A stretch of DNA of 64,000 bases from Adiantum capillus-veneris (GCA_014529385.2 CM043945.1:144263741-144327740), one strand, 5' to 3'. Positions 1-10,740 are shown, numbered from the stretch's first letter. Translations and numbers: made by a program. Notes: generated by a model not told the origin, from the letters alone.

Positions 1-542
1 ATGGCCTATGTAGATAATGATTTCTTCATTTCTAAATTCTAGAATTTCTCCCCCCTCCTCCCCTATATAAAGAGGGGTCACCATCACACTAAACACACAC
101 AAAATCACCAAAGAATACACTATGCACTGTGTGTGCCTAGTGCACACACACACACACCCACACCACCACCATCACCGCAATCCCATGCTCGTCTTGAGCA
201 TGACCTCTACACCCTTGGGCTATGGAAGATGAAGGGCAGCTAAATTCAGGATGATGGCCATAACCCTCGTGCAAGTCTTCACAATCAACTCCCACCTATC
301 CGTCATGTGCTCTACCACTCTCTTCCTTCTCATTCCCTACCCTAAGCTCCCCATTTCATCGCCTTATTCTCTAAATAAAGCTTGAGGTTTTGTGAGTATG
401 TTTTCTTGCAATGTTTTGCCCATGTGAGGTGTGCGGAATCCCCACCTAGTCTTGTGTTTGGAGTGAGCTTGTGTATGTGTGAAGGGTGTGCGGATTCGCC
501 ATCCTTCTGTGATGCCTAAGTACTAAGCCGCTATACCCCCTC

Positions 543-584
<42 letters not shown>

Positions 585-813
585 TCTCTCTCTCTCACTT
601 GATCTCATTTCCCTTCCTCTTCATCATTACTCCCAAGCATCCATCTCTCTTGGATGAAAACTTTGTTATGGTGGTGTGTTGTTTGCGTCCTAGCCGCTGA
701 AGCTAGGTGGTGCCCCCCCCTGTTTGCTTTACCATGACAGACTCGAGGCGCTCCATTCGGTCCCCGGTGTTTTAGAGGCCGTCGGGGGTTCGGGGTTCGC
801 TTTGCTCCCATCA
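1..813 (+). repeat. 5' LTR of family A, 3' half only
   Basis: This stretch matches the second half of the full LTR at 5696-7259 from its position 767 onward, and ends in CTCCCATCA just before the primer-binding site. It contains a TATA box (64-71), a CA-rich stretch, and a CT microsatellite (546-598). Three other copies lie in the window: 3045-4607 (reverse), 5696-7259 and 32879-34429. Confidence 0.9.
64..71 (+). promoter_or_regulatory. TATA box of the family A LTR
   Basis: TATATAAA follows a C/T-rich run. The same box is kept in the other LTR copies, near 6525, 33688 and, on the minus strand, 3764-3771. Conservation in all four copies makes it the likely core promoter of the element. Confidence 0.6.
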
Positions 814-815
814 TT

Positions 816-832
816 TGGTGCCCCCACTGAGG
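816..832 (+). other. Primer-binding site, family A
   Basis: TGGTGCCCCCACTGAGG begins two bases after the LTR end. Family B has the same sequence with one change right after its LTR end (28431). It differs from the initiator tRNA-Met site used by the copia elements here. I did not identify the matching tRNA. Confidence 0.7.
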
Positions 833-1052
833 ATCTTTTCATGAAACCCTTCAGTTTACAAGACTGAAACCCCTAAACTATTGTGAATGGATGAATGGCT
901 AGCAGGATTTGCTAATTGGACGACAGAAGAGCTCTAAGCACAACTAGACGATCTCCGAATCTCCATTGAAGCTCGAGTGCCAAGCGTAACGGTAATCGAT
1001 TTGCAGTGGGAGAGTCAACCAACACGCCAAACCCAGTGGATATACATAGGCC

Positions 1053-1346
1053 ATGTGCCAAAAAGAAGAAGGAGAAGGTCGAAACCATGTCCGTAACCTA
1101 CAACCAACCAACAACAACAAAATGGAAGGAGCTGTGCACAATAGAGATTCAACACTATTCTACTTTGAGAATCGGGTAACTCAAGTCACCGAGGTAATTA
1201 TCACAGTCAGTTTTCAAGTCGCACCTGATGCTACAGCACAGATAACGGAATCATTGGCTCACACTCTCACTAGAGAAACTAGGGATCTATTGAGTTTGTT
1301 TCAGGAAAGAACTCCACCCTCTCCCACAAGCTTGGACAGTGACTAA
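1053..1346 (+). CDS. Leader ORF of family A, unrecognised (97 codons)
   Basis: This open frame lies in the 5' leader between the primer-binding site and the small-ORF relic at 1364. I recognise no domain. It sits where family B carries a different 167-codon ORF (28476-28979), and I could not align the two convincingly. It may be a chance ORF; only its position next to the small ORF supports it. Confidence 0.25.
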   Translation: MCQKEEGEGRNHVRNLQPTNNNKMEGAVHNRDSTLFYFENRVTQVTEVIITVSFQVAPDATAQITESLAHTLTRETRDLLSLFQERTPPSPTSLDSD

Positions 1347-1363
1347 GCACCTCTAAGCTTCAC

Positions 1364-1581
1364 ATGAATCAGTACAACCTACCTCAAGACAGATCACACA
1401 TACCAACACGTGTACGCTCAATCAAGGTAATACTAGACTTGAAGGCTCACTACCAACACGTCATTGACACCATGCCAGGTGGGGAGCGGTTTTTGAGGTT
1501 CTGGCATCAAATCAACCATTTGTCTTACCTTTGGTACAAGGCAATGTACCGTTTGAAGTTTTAATCTATGTCCTAGTATAA
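1364..1581 (+). pseudogene. Frameshifted relic of leader small ORF 2 (family A)
   Basis: The frame from ATG 1364 starts MNQYNL, like small ORF 2 of family B (MNHRDL, 29232). After about residue 45 the similarity moves to another frame, giving QPFVLPLVQGNVPFEVLIY and a TAA at 1579-1581. That matches NPFILPLIRYDLGLDVFIF at the same place in family B. The DNA aligns almost base for base over the last 75 bases (for example CCATTTGTCTTACC against CCATTTATTCTACC). One indel near 1490-1500 breaks the frame. As in family B, it lies just upstream of gag. Confidence 0.6.
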
Positions 1582-1664
1582 GAGGGTATACACGCCTCCT
1601 TGTAAAGAAGAAAAAAACTTTTGCAAGTTAAGAAGTGTGTCTTTCTAGCTCTCTCTCAGTAATC

Positions 1665-2222
1665 ATGGCAAGTGTAGCATTTCCAACATTTAAAGGAAAG
1701 AAGGGGGAGGATTTGGTAACAGACTTCCTAGATGACTTTGAAGTAGCATGTGTAGTGAGTAACAAAGATACGGATGAATCCCGGGTTAGAATCTTTAAGC
1801 ATCTCATGAAGCTAGAAGCTAGATCATGGTACAATGCACTTCCACAAGCAACCAAGGATGACTGGGAACCCTTAACAACCGCTTTTAAGAGGCGCTTTGA
1901 AGGAGGTACCACTTCAGAAAAGTTGTGGGACAAGTTGAGAGACTTGAAGCAGGAGGGTCTTTTAGAATATGCCACCTATGAGTCCAAATTTGTGGATTTG
2001 TGGGAACGGTGGGTTGAGTCACTGGCAAGGGGGGAAGCTGCACCCGATTTCCTAAAAAAAGATTGGTTCACGCATGGCTTATGGCCGCTTCTCAAGGAGA
2101 AGGTGAAAGGTAGATTCGCGGCTACGTACAAGTTAGCCATTGAGATTGCTCGCCTTAAGGACAAGAATCTGCGAATGAAAGCCAAAGAAACCGAGTCAAC
2201 AGAAGCAGGAACATCGCGTTGA
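1665..2222 (+). CDS. gag: Gag N-terminal (capsid) part, family A
   Basis: This is the retrotransposon Gag capsid domain that forms the particle shell. ATG 1665 is chosen because the protein then starts MASVAFPTF, parallel to MMAFPNF of the family B Gag. Typical positions are WYNALP, a TAF(K)RRF block and YATYESKF. The frame ends at a TGA (2220-2222) just after the capsid domain. The same frame then continues without a stop into the CCHC-containing ORF at 2292, so the TGA is a premature stop or, less likely, a read-through site. Family B has no stop here. Confidence 0.8.
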   Translation: MASVAFPTFKGKKGEDLVTDFLDDFEVACVVSNKDTDESRVRIFKHLMKLEARSWYNALPQATKDDWEPLTTAFKRRFEGGTTSEKLWDKLRDLKQEGLLEYATYESKFVDLWERWVESLARGEAAPDFLKKDWFTHGLWPLLKEKVKGRFAATYKLAIEIARLKDKNLRMKAKETESTEAGTSR

Positions 2223-3044
2223 CCAGCAACTACGACAACCACCATTCCACCACCACCACCGGCTCTTGGGATAGGAGGTGAGCAACAAGATATGTTGTCC
2301 CATATTACTGACCAACTGCAGAGTTTGTCTGTCCACTTAATACAGCAAGGGAGGAGTCAAGAAAGAGATCAAGACCCTGGAAGAGCACGAAGACAAAACA
2401 GGGAGTATCACTGCTACAACTACGGAGAAGATGGTCACGGTATGTACTACTGTCCCAAACCACAACAAAACTATAATAGAGAAGGTAGGAGGAACCAATT
2501 GTCACCCCCTAGAGAAAGAACACCCCCACCCCGAGCACCAGCCCCACCAACACAAATTCTACGTCCGCCACAATCACCATTTACAATCATTCTACGCCCA
2601 CCACCAATTGGTACCCGCACACCAAGTATCATTGGTCTTGCAGAAGAGGTCAAGATGAGTGTAACAGAAGATGGATCAAGTAACAAGACTATTCAAAGGA
2701 CTGAAGCAGTGGAACAAGAGGTTAAAGAATCAAAAGATGCTACCCAAGTGGGGGAGGTAAATCAAGAAAATTGTGTTACAAATGTGAGTACATCTTTAAC
2801 CTTGGATGAAATAGGCACCAAAGAGATCAATCAACAGCATTGGGCAGTAAGGGTAAGAAGGTGTAAAGTGTTGATTTGGCCTCGTCATAATAAGAGGAAT
2901 GCAAAGGGCATGAAAGATAAGAGAGAAGAGGAAGACCAGCCTGCTAGCAAGGCTTTGCAGAAGATGGACAACATATCAAGCAAAGGGGAGGGCTTTGAAA
3001 ACGGAAGCCTGTGCACCAGCATGGACCCAGGACAGTGTATCAAG
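2223..3044 (+). pseudogene. gag: Gag C-terminal part with damaged zinc knuckle, family A
   Basis: The frame continues from the capsid part after the TGA at 2220; the ORF proper opens at ATG 2292. It holds a CCHC-type nucleic-acid-binding knuckle near 2412-2453 in which the second Cys is Tyr (CYNYGEDGHGMYYC). Family B has the intact CYNCGENGHGMYNC at the same residue position (about 250). A Pro-rich spacer and a charged Lys/Glu-rich tail follow. The ORF stops at 3045 only because the antisense solo LTR begins there with TGA. The frame resumes at 4612 beyond the LTR. Confidence 0.75.
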
Positions 3045-3254
3045 TGACGAGAGCAAAGCGAACCCCGAACCCCGACATCCTCTAAAACACCAGGGACCGA
3101 ATGGCACGCCTCGAGCCTGTCATAGTAAAGCAAATAGGGGGCACCACCTAGCTTCAGCGGCTAGGACGCAAACAACACACCACCATAACAAAGTTTTCAT
3201 CCAAGAGAGATGGATGCTTGGGAGTAATGATGAAGAGGAAGGGAAATGAGATCA

Positions 3255-3285
<31 letters not shown>

Positions 3286-4611
3286 GCGGGAGGGGGTATG
3301 GCAGCTTAGTACTTAGGCACCACAGAAGGATGGCGAATCAGCACACCCTTCACACATACACAAGCTCACTCCAAACACAAGACTAGGTGGCGATTCCGCA
3401 CACCTCACATGGGCAAAACATTGCAGGAAAACATACTCACAAAACCTCAAGCTTTATTTAGAGAATAAGGCGATGAAATTGGGAGCGTAGGGTAGGGGAA
3501 TGAGAAGGGAGAGAGTGGTAGAGCACATGGCGGATAGGTGGGAGTTGATGGCGAAGACTCGCACGAGGGTTATGGCCATCATCCTTCATTTAGTTTCCCT
3601 TCATCTTCCATAGCCAAGGGTGTAGAGATCATGCTCAAGACAAGCATGGTGATTGCGGTGATGGTGATGGTGTGTGTGTGTGTGTGTGTGCACTAGGCAC
3701 ACACAGTGCATAGTGTGTTCTTTGGTGATGTTGTGTGTGTATTTAGTGTGATGGTGACCCCTCTTTATATAGGGGAGGAGGGGGGAGGAATTCTAGAATT
3801 TAGAAATGAAGAAATCATTATCTACATAGGCCATGTGACTGTGGGCCCCACTTGTCTGGCTGTGTGTATATGTGCCAGAACAGCAGTCTCATGAGAGAAA
3901 GACTAAGAGAGAGAGATGGGTTGATGAAAAAAACTGAGAGGTGACATGGAGAATAAAGTAATTACAAGAGGGGAGAGAGGGGAGTGTGTTCAGAGGTGAA
4001 TCTGTGTGCAGATGTGTGTGAACACAAGAAAAAATAGGTAACCACTGGGTGGGGGATGGGTCTGCGGGCACCTTTTTCAGTGAAACTGAGTGTGTGTGAG
4101 TGTGGGGAAGGTTATTTAGCTACAAGACAAGAGATATGGCTCCCTTTAGAGAGAGAGAGGGGGGTATTTGGGTCATGGGATATGATAGGAGAGAGAAAGA
4201 GGGGGTGGGGTATACTATTTTGGAAGATAGGGTAAGTTGCATGTGAGTTAGGGTGCATTATTGGTGAGTTATAATGCATTATTGGTGAGAGGTGGGGTAG
4301 CTTGAGGGGAGAGAGAAAGGAGAAAGGACAAGGGGAAGAGAGAGGGGGTTGACCTTTTGAGTGGAGGAGAGGAAAAGGGACACACGGCGGGGCAACAGTG
4401 AAGAAAAAAGAGGCAAGGTGGGGATGGGCTACCCCGCAGGCATGAGGTGGCCTATTTTACCTTTCTTATATATTTACATAATCATACTTTATTTTTTTCT
4501 TACTTTTTCCAATGCCTTTTATCACTCCCTCCCTAAGAGGGGGTTTTCATGGGGTGGGGACGAGAGAAGAGGGGTATGGGAGCTTGGCTTGTGAAAAGCC
4601 CCCATCACAAG
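3041..4611 (-). mobile_element. Antisense solo LTR of family A inserted in the family A ORF
   Basis: The LTR is 3045-4607, the reverse complement of the 5696-7259 LTR (TGACGAGAGC... to ...GCCCCCATCA). It is flanked by a 4-bp duplication CAAG (3041-3044 and 4608-4611). No internal sequence is present, so it is a solo LTR left by LTR-LTR recombination. The left flank is in frame up to 3044 and the right flank is in frame from 4612, so the insertion cut a single ORF. Together with the sense 3' LTR it makes an inverted repeat of about 1.56 kb around a 1.1-kb spacer. Confidence 0.92.
3256..3286 (+). repeat. GA microsatellite within antisense LTR
   Basis: AG dinucleotide run, the counterpart of the CT run found at the same LTR position at 546-598, 7010-7046 and 34174-34213. 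Confidence 0.9.
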
Positions 4612-5631
4612 CTAAAGGAATCTTGCATCAAGGCAGTTTCACTTGAGGACCATAACGAAGAGGTAAGTATGACTGAAGGTTTGGAGTTGGATATTGCTCC
4701 AAAGGCTTGGCAGCCGAGCAAGACTTTATTGTGTAGTGTTATAGAGTTAGAGATAGGTAATTCCTCTAGTCTACTGAAGGGTGTTATAAACTTGGAGATG
4801 GGTAATGCCTCCACTTTATGTGAGGATGTTCATAGTAAGTTTGATGATCAATATGTTGCCAAACTTTTAAGGATGTTCCAAACTCCTCCACAACACAGCA
4901 TTGTGTTTGCATGGGATGCATCAGACCTATGGCTATGGCTAGCCGCTATAACATATAGAGAGAAGATCAGCATGGAGATAAGAGCAAAGGAGCCATGGAT
5001 AGACAAAAGCCTGATAGAATGCAAAAATGAAGACCTCATTCGCAATTTGGTACAATTTTTTACAAACAGTGCATCCTCTCTTTGGAGAAAGGTAAGTGGA
5101 TTACGCTTGTATTTAAGCCGCAAGGTAGCTGGCTTGCTATTAGCATCAGTAAAGGAAGCTAACATGTTTGAGCACACCCAAAAGAAGCATGATATGCTTG
5201 CAGTTTTTTCTAGTCATGACAGTAAGCAGGATTCTGAAGACAACTTGAGCTCACCACACCAACAAGGCGGCCATATATGGTGGAGTCTTGGTACACTCTT
5301 GGGAATCATAATTTTCAGTTCTGTCTTTGCAGGAGCCAAGATGCTCATTTCCCCTCTCGCTACTGGTGGTTACAAATTTGGTCCAATTTGGCATGCAAAT
5401 TTTATTGTTCGTACACTGCAAACAATGATCCTATTTTTCACTTGGGATCCAAGAGGACACTAGCACAAAGTTCTGGAAGCCATGGGCTTCCCCTTTAATC
5501 AACCGACACTATTCCAAGAAACAAGCTATCACCCGGACCTGTTACAGATTCATGAATATCCCAGAAATCCCACCAATGGCGAAATGGAATGGCTAGTTAA
5601 AAGGCAACTTGATATCGCCTCTTACAGTTAA
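4612..5631 (+). pseudogene. Unrecognised membrane-type ORF fused in frame behind Gag, family A
   Basis: This is the continuation of the Gag frame beyond the solo LTR. The open stretch runs to a TAG at 5461-5463, and the same frame goes on another 55 codons to TAA 5629-5631, so the TAG is probably a mutated codon. No retroviral enzyme motif is present where protease and RT are expected. A hydrophobic segment (WWSLGTLLGIIIFSSVFAG, 5278-5334) looks like one transmembrane helix near the C terminus. Exon-border-like signals occur inside (GTAAGT at 4663 and 5092; TTTGCAG ending at 5332). It could be a captured host-gene fragment or an element-specific domain. I do not recognise it. Confidence 0.5.
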
Positions 5632-5679
5632 GCAGAAGAAGAATCAGATTCAGAGCTAGAGGCATGAATGCCTCTAGCC

Positions 5680-5691
5680 AAAAGGGGAGGG
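5680..5691 (+). other. Polypurine tract, family A
   Basis: AAAAGGGGAGGG lies four bases before the 3' LTR start at 5696, the expected place for the plus-strand primer. Confidence 0.8.
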
Positions 5692-5695
5692 CTAA

Positions 5696-7005
5696 TGATG
5701 GGGGCTTTTCACAAGCCAAGCTCCCATACCCCTCTTCTCTTGTCCCCACCCCATGGAAACCTCCTCTTAGGGAGGGAGTGACAAAAGGCATTGGAAAAGT
5801 AAGAAAAAAAAAGTATGATTATGTAAATATATGAGAAAGATAAAATAGGCCACCTCATGCCTGCGGGGCAGCCCATCCCCACCTTGCCTCCTTTTTCTTC
5901 ATTGTTGCCCCGCCGTGTGTCCCTTTTCCTCTCCTCCACTCAAAAGGTCAACCCCCTCTCTCTTCCCCTTGTCCTTTCTCCTTTCTCTCTCCCCTCAAGC
6001 TACCCCACCTCTCACCAATAATGCATTCTAACTCACCAATAATGCACCCTAACTCACATGCAACTTATCCTATCTTCCAAAATAGTATACCCCACCCCCC
6101 CTTTCTCTCTCCTATCATATCCCATGACCCAAATACCCCTCTCTCTCTCTAAAGGGCGCCATGTCTCTTGTCTTGTAGCTAAATAACCTCCCCCACACTC
6201 ACACACACTCAGTTTCACTGAAAAAGGTGCCCACAGATCCATCCCCACCCGGTGGGTACCTAATTTTTCTTGTGTTCACACACATCTGCACACAGATTCA
6301 CCTCTAAACACACTCCCCTCTCAAACCTCTTGTAATTACTTTATTCTCCATGTCACCTCTCACTTTTTTCATCAACCCATCTCTCTCTCTTAGTCTCTCT
6401 CTCATGAGACTGTTGTTCTGGCACATATACACACAGCTAGACAAGTGGGGCCCACAGTCACATGGCCTATGTAGATAATGATTTCTTCATTTCTAAATTC
6501 TAGAATTTCTCCCCCCTCCTCCCCTATATAAAGAGGAGTCACCATCACACTAAACACACACAACATCACCAAAGAATACACTATGCATTGTGTGTGCCTA
6601 GTGCACACACACACACCCACACCATCACCATCACCGCAATCCCATACTCGTCTTGAGCATGACCTCTACACCCTTGGGCTATGGAAGATGAAGGGCAGCT
6701 AAATTAAGGATGATGGCCATAACCCTCGTGCGAGTCTTCGCCATCAGCTCCCACCTATCCGCCATGTGCTCTACCACTCTCTCCCTTCTCAGTTCCCCTA
6801 CCCTAAGCTCCCCATTTCATCGCCTTATTCTCTAAATAAAGCTTGAGGTTTTGTGAGTATGTTTTCTTGCAATGTTTTGCCCATGTGAGGTGTGCGGAAT
6901 CGCCACCTAGTCTTGTGTTTGGAGTGAGCTTGTGTATGTGTGAAGGGTGTGCGGATTCGCCATCCTTCTGTGGTGCCTAAGTACTAAGCCGCTATACCCC
7001 CTCCC

Positions 7006-7048
<43 letters not shown>

Positions 7049-7259
7049 TGATCTCATTTCCCTTCCTCTTCATCATTACTCCCAAGCATCCATCTCTCTT
7101 GGATGAAAACTTTGTTATGGTGGTGTGTTGTTTGCGTCCTAGCCGTTGAAGCTTGGTGGTGCCCCCTTGTTTGCTCTACCATGACAGGATCGAGGCGCGC
7201 CATTCGGTCCCCGGTGTTTTAGAGGCCGTCGGGGTTCGGGGTTCGCTTTGCTCCCGTCA
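5696..7259 (+). repeat. 3' LTR, family A (1564 bp)
   Basis: It starts TGATGGGGGC directly after the polypurine tract and ends CTCCCGTCA. It is the only complete LTR belonging to the element itself in the window. It contains a TATA box near 6525 and a CT run at 7010-7046. The flank after it starts GTGC; the matching left duplication lies outside the window. Confidence 0.9.
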
Positions 7260-10200
7260 GTGCATGAAGCTTTCATCTTCATTGCACTAGCTAGTCTTGA
7301 AGGAACACAAAGAATTGTATTGTACAATGTCTCTCTTGATGGAAGAAACCATAATACAAAGCCTTTTGGAGGGGGGACCGGCTCCATGCAAATCCGGTCC
7401 TCAACTTTTGTCAATAGCTTAATTTCTCTCTCTTTTGAAAGTATTGTTGATGCTATCTAACTAGGTGTTATGCTTTTTTTTGCTCTATTCACCCAAGCAC
7501 TCTTGTAATTCTCATTAGGAATCTATTCTAATGAAATGCCCACTATGTTCATGCTAATTTCCGCTACACATAAGTTTTTACGCCATTAAATGTTACACCA
7601 TCACTTTTTGGTTTACGCTTCCGCTATGACACCAGACACTTTGTCACAGACAAGATAAGTTCTGGATTGTTTAACATGGTTTTTTGGTTGCTGTCAACGC
7701 ACATGAACACTAAAAGGAACCTAAATCTACGACTTAAGACTTAATTCACAGGCAAAGTGCCATATTTAAGTCATTTTCATACAGACACGATCCCCTACAC
7801 GGTAGGTGAGGCAAGATGTGACTTGTGTTTTGTGTTACCTCTCTCGATGAGAGCGTAATACAGTCAGATTGTTGCATGCTTATAGGATAAGCTGCACGCT
7901 ACGCATAAGATGCACATGAGTATGGGTGCGGTATATACAAGGTAGTAACTTAAGGACAGTTCCTCACCCCATCGTGCTCTCCTTATCTCTCTTTCTTATT
8001 TCTCTCAGAGAATAATGAAAACTTTTTAAGAAGATTTTGATATATGTTTTGCTCGTGAGTAAGCCTGAGCCAAGGTGCTCTAACTCTCAGCTAGAAAGTG
8101 GCCAAGACGCCACCCAATTCATCTTCTTCGATTTGTCAATTGCACACTAATTTGTTATTGGCATAAGGGCTATAAGCCGCAAAGTCTACGAGCCAGTATT
8201 AGACCTAGGGTAAGCCCCAATTGTTAGCATTCCTTGGGTGATTGTTCTCAAGATCGAACAAATCTATCCAGAGGAGTACCCATCGTTGTTAATGGCCAAG
8301 CAAGAGTCGTGCCATTAACAATGTTTTGGGGGTTATTTTTGCCCTACATATTTTTAGTATGATGCTCGAGTTGAGTTTCTGATAATTTCAAACTCACATC
8401 AACCGATCTATCTCATGGGGTTTAGATGCAGCAAACAGATAGGACAACATGGTTGTCCATAGGAGCTATACTCTTCATCTGTGGGTAAGATCCAGCGGGT
8501 GATTACTAATCACTCCACCGACATTCAGGATCACATTTTTCTCTATCACAATAGTACTTTCAAGGAAAGACGTCCGCAATCTACCATGGGGTAGTGGACA
8601 AATCCAATCATTTTAGTATATGGTCGGCTATGTTAGTTACCGTTCACTACTACTTGTACAGTTTGTATCATGGGACAGGTCAAGGGGTTTAACTACTAAG
8701 ATTCTAACCAACGGGTTTGGATTGCCAAGGAAACACCAGGGTTTCCATTGCACTGTTGCTTGTTTTTTATTTTTCCATTAGTGCTCCTCTGCATTTGCAT
8801 ATAGGTAAGTGAACTTTACGTTCAATCCCTAGGAACGCATCTATTGATTAAATGTTTCAGAGACATGCCAAAGGCACGTCAGAACAAAGTATTTTGGGTC
8901 GTAGTGTACAACATACATTATTTTCATTATTCGCTTATAGACCCACTTGTAGGGTTTATTTGGCACAAATTATCACATGGGATACAACATGGTCCAGGGA
9001 CTCAAGGAGTTCGGTTTAGCTAGTGTGGAGCAAGGCTAATGAGGGTCCCTCTCACTCCCATCGTAGAGTGTTTGCAGTTACCTCCACACACAAGTACATC
9101 TTGTACTTGTAGGATGTTCTTTTCTTAGACATCCTTAGTTGAGACATATTCCACATGTGGCAAATATGAATCTCTGGGACTCACATTGGCGCCCACTATT
9201 TTAAGTATGTGTCACGGCAAAGTCCTTAGGTGCTGGTCAAATCTGTTATCCAAACCATCTTTAGCACGACATATCAGGAGCAATTTCGGTGTCCAAAATT
9301 TGTCGGATACTTAGAATGACTTTTTGCAGTACAAGTGCAGCTAAACAATATTACAGATGGTTGTTTATGCATATAGCAAGGCTAGGGAAAGGTTTCCTTG
9401 GTTGTACCTCGAAGTGAATGTTGTTTCACCGTCTATTATGGTTCCAATGTTTCAACAAGTCTGGCAACTGATTGCAGCTGAAAGTATTTAGTTTCTTTCA
9501 GAACTACTTACATTCCTCTTTCATGTGTGCTACGAGCATCACATTCACCATAAGTATTGGCCAGGATGATCATGGATATACATGATTAGATTTGTTTTTT
9601 GCTAAATGCATGCACACTAGGTGTTATGGGCCCTAGTACTTAGCAAAAACTGATTTGGAGCGGCATACATATTCATCACATTAGTTGCTTATGAATCATT
9701 TTTGCACTCTATGTGTAGTATGAGCTTACTTTTGGGTCTACCAATCACCAATATAGGTAATGACTCAGTTTGGGTGCTTGTGGATTTTTCACGTTAACCA
9801 AGATGGTTATCCAAGACATTGTTGTTTGCTCAACAGTGTTGTATGTTATTTGATCACCGTTTACCAATCATTTGGAACGACTGTCTGTAAACCGTGGGGA
9901 AAAACACATCTCAATATTGTCAAAATCCAAAGAGGATAGGCAGATTACAAGTTACAAGTGTACTCTGGTGCTGAAGGATATACAAAGAGCGTATGTTAGC
10001 ACTAAGCAACCCAATTAGCACCAATGTATTTCTCTAGTTGGTATTGCTTACAATAAGGTAAAGCATATTTATGACTCAATTTAGTCTCTTCATGTTTAAG
10101 TCCGGGTCTCAACCTTGAACGCTAGTTATGGTGGGGTTGTTTACTGATGAAATTTGCAAACAAGTCAAGGACTTATACTTGGCTAATGAGTTTTGTCAAC

Positions 10201-10329
10201 AAGTTACTTTCATGAAAAGTGAAAAGCGGTACACTTTTGGGTACATCCTTGGTGTGATAACTCATTTAGCATGCTCATGTGCATTCTAAATGGAGTATAC
10301 ACACTATGATTGGATAGGAACTGGTACCA
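7260..10329. other. No recognisable gene; degenerate intergenic DNA
   Basis: No convincing coding frame. Two small items stand out. TTGGCGCCCACTATT at 9186-9200 resembles a gypsy primer-binding site and may mark an eroded LTR end. A 13-bp imperfect inverted repeat (8284-8296 with 8311-8323, stem GTTGTTAATGGC) could form a hairpin. The short open frame 7248-7460 has no known motif. Confidence 0.4.
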
Positions 10330-10640
10330 CAAGATCATTGCAAATGGACAACAATGTGGAAAATCAAGATGTTACTCTTGGTTTCATTGAAACTCCTGTT
10401 GAACCATGTTCCGATCAACCAAACACCTGGATCCATGCCGGATGCCACTATGGAAAACATTAGTGTATTATCACTCTTGTTTTCGAGGACGAAAACACTT
10501 CTCCAAGGGGGGAGTAATGTCATGCCAAGGGCAATGCCCGGTGGTCAAGGACCAGGCCCAAGGGGCCGGCTACAAGTGTGGATAGGGAATGAGGCCCAAG
10601 GGGCTATTTAATGAGAGGTTGGGAGCTTCATTCTCAGGCA
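10330..10640 (+). pseudogene. Gypsy polyprotein C-terminal end, polypurine tract and LTR start
   Basis: A frame ending FEDENTSPRGE then stop, followed by CAAGGGGGGAG (10504-10514) and a possible LTR start TGTCATGCC at 10518, is the usual 3' end of plant Ty3/gypsy elements. The LTR seems cut off near 10640, where sequence belonging to the reverse copia leader begins. Nothing upstream could be assigned to the same element. Confidence 0.5.
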
Positions 10641-10726
10641 GACCCACCAGGGGCCTTTCAGAGAGAGCACTAAATCCAATATAGGGATCTAAACCAATGC
10701 AATTAGGAAATGATAATTGCACATTA

Positions 10727-10738
10727 GCTCTGATACCA
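10727..10738 (-). other. Copia primer-binding site (minus strand)
   Basis: GCTCTGATACCA on the plus strand is TGGTATCAGAGC on the minus strand, complementary to the 3' end of initiator tRNA-Met. It lies two bases from the LTR at 10741. Confidence 0.85.
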
Positions 10739-10740
10739 TA

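Larger units (their letters stand above)
1..7259 (+). mobile_element. Non-autonomous LTR retrotransposon, family A (5' end outside window)
   Basis: The order is partial 5' LTR (1-813), primer-binding site, leader, gag, an unrecognised ORF, polypurine tract (5680-5691) and 3' LTR (5696-7259). No protease, reverse transcriptase, RNase H or integrase is visible, so the element would need enzymes in trans. The internal region is 814-5695, of which 3045-4611 is a later insertion (antisense solo LTR plus one target-site copy), leaving about 3.3 kb. The two LTRs carry many differences by eye (for example in the CA-rich stretch near 125-165), so the insertion is not recent. Gag resembles that of family B at 29465, and the PBS is the same. 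The type of primer tRNA was not determined. Confidence 0.85.

Noticed and set aside
5278-5334. Envelope-like protein of a retrovirus
   Set aside because: There is one hydrophobic segment, but no signal peptide and no envelope motif, and the ORF is in frame with Gag without pol between; not enough support.
7248-7460. 70-codon ORF crossing the end of the family A 3' LTR
   Set aside because: It begins inside the LTR and its peptide has no recognisable feature.
9186-9200. Gypsy LTR end with primer-binding site
   Set aside because: Only about ten bases look right and no LTR partner or gag was found; kept as a remark in the intergenic entry.
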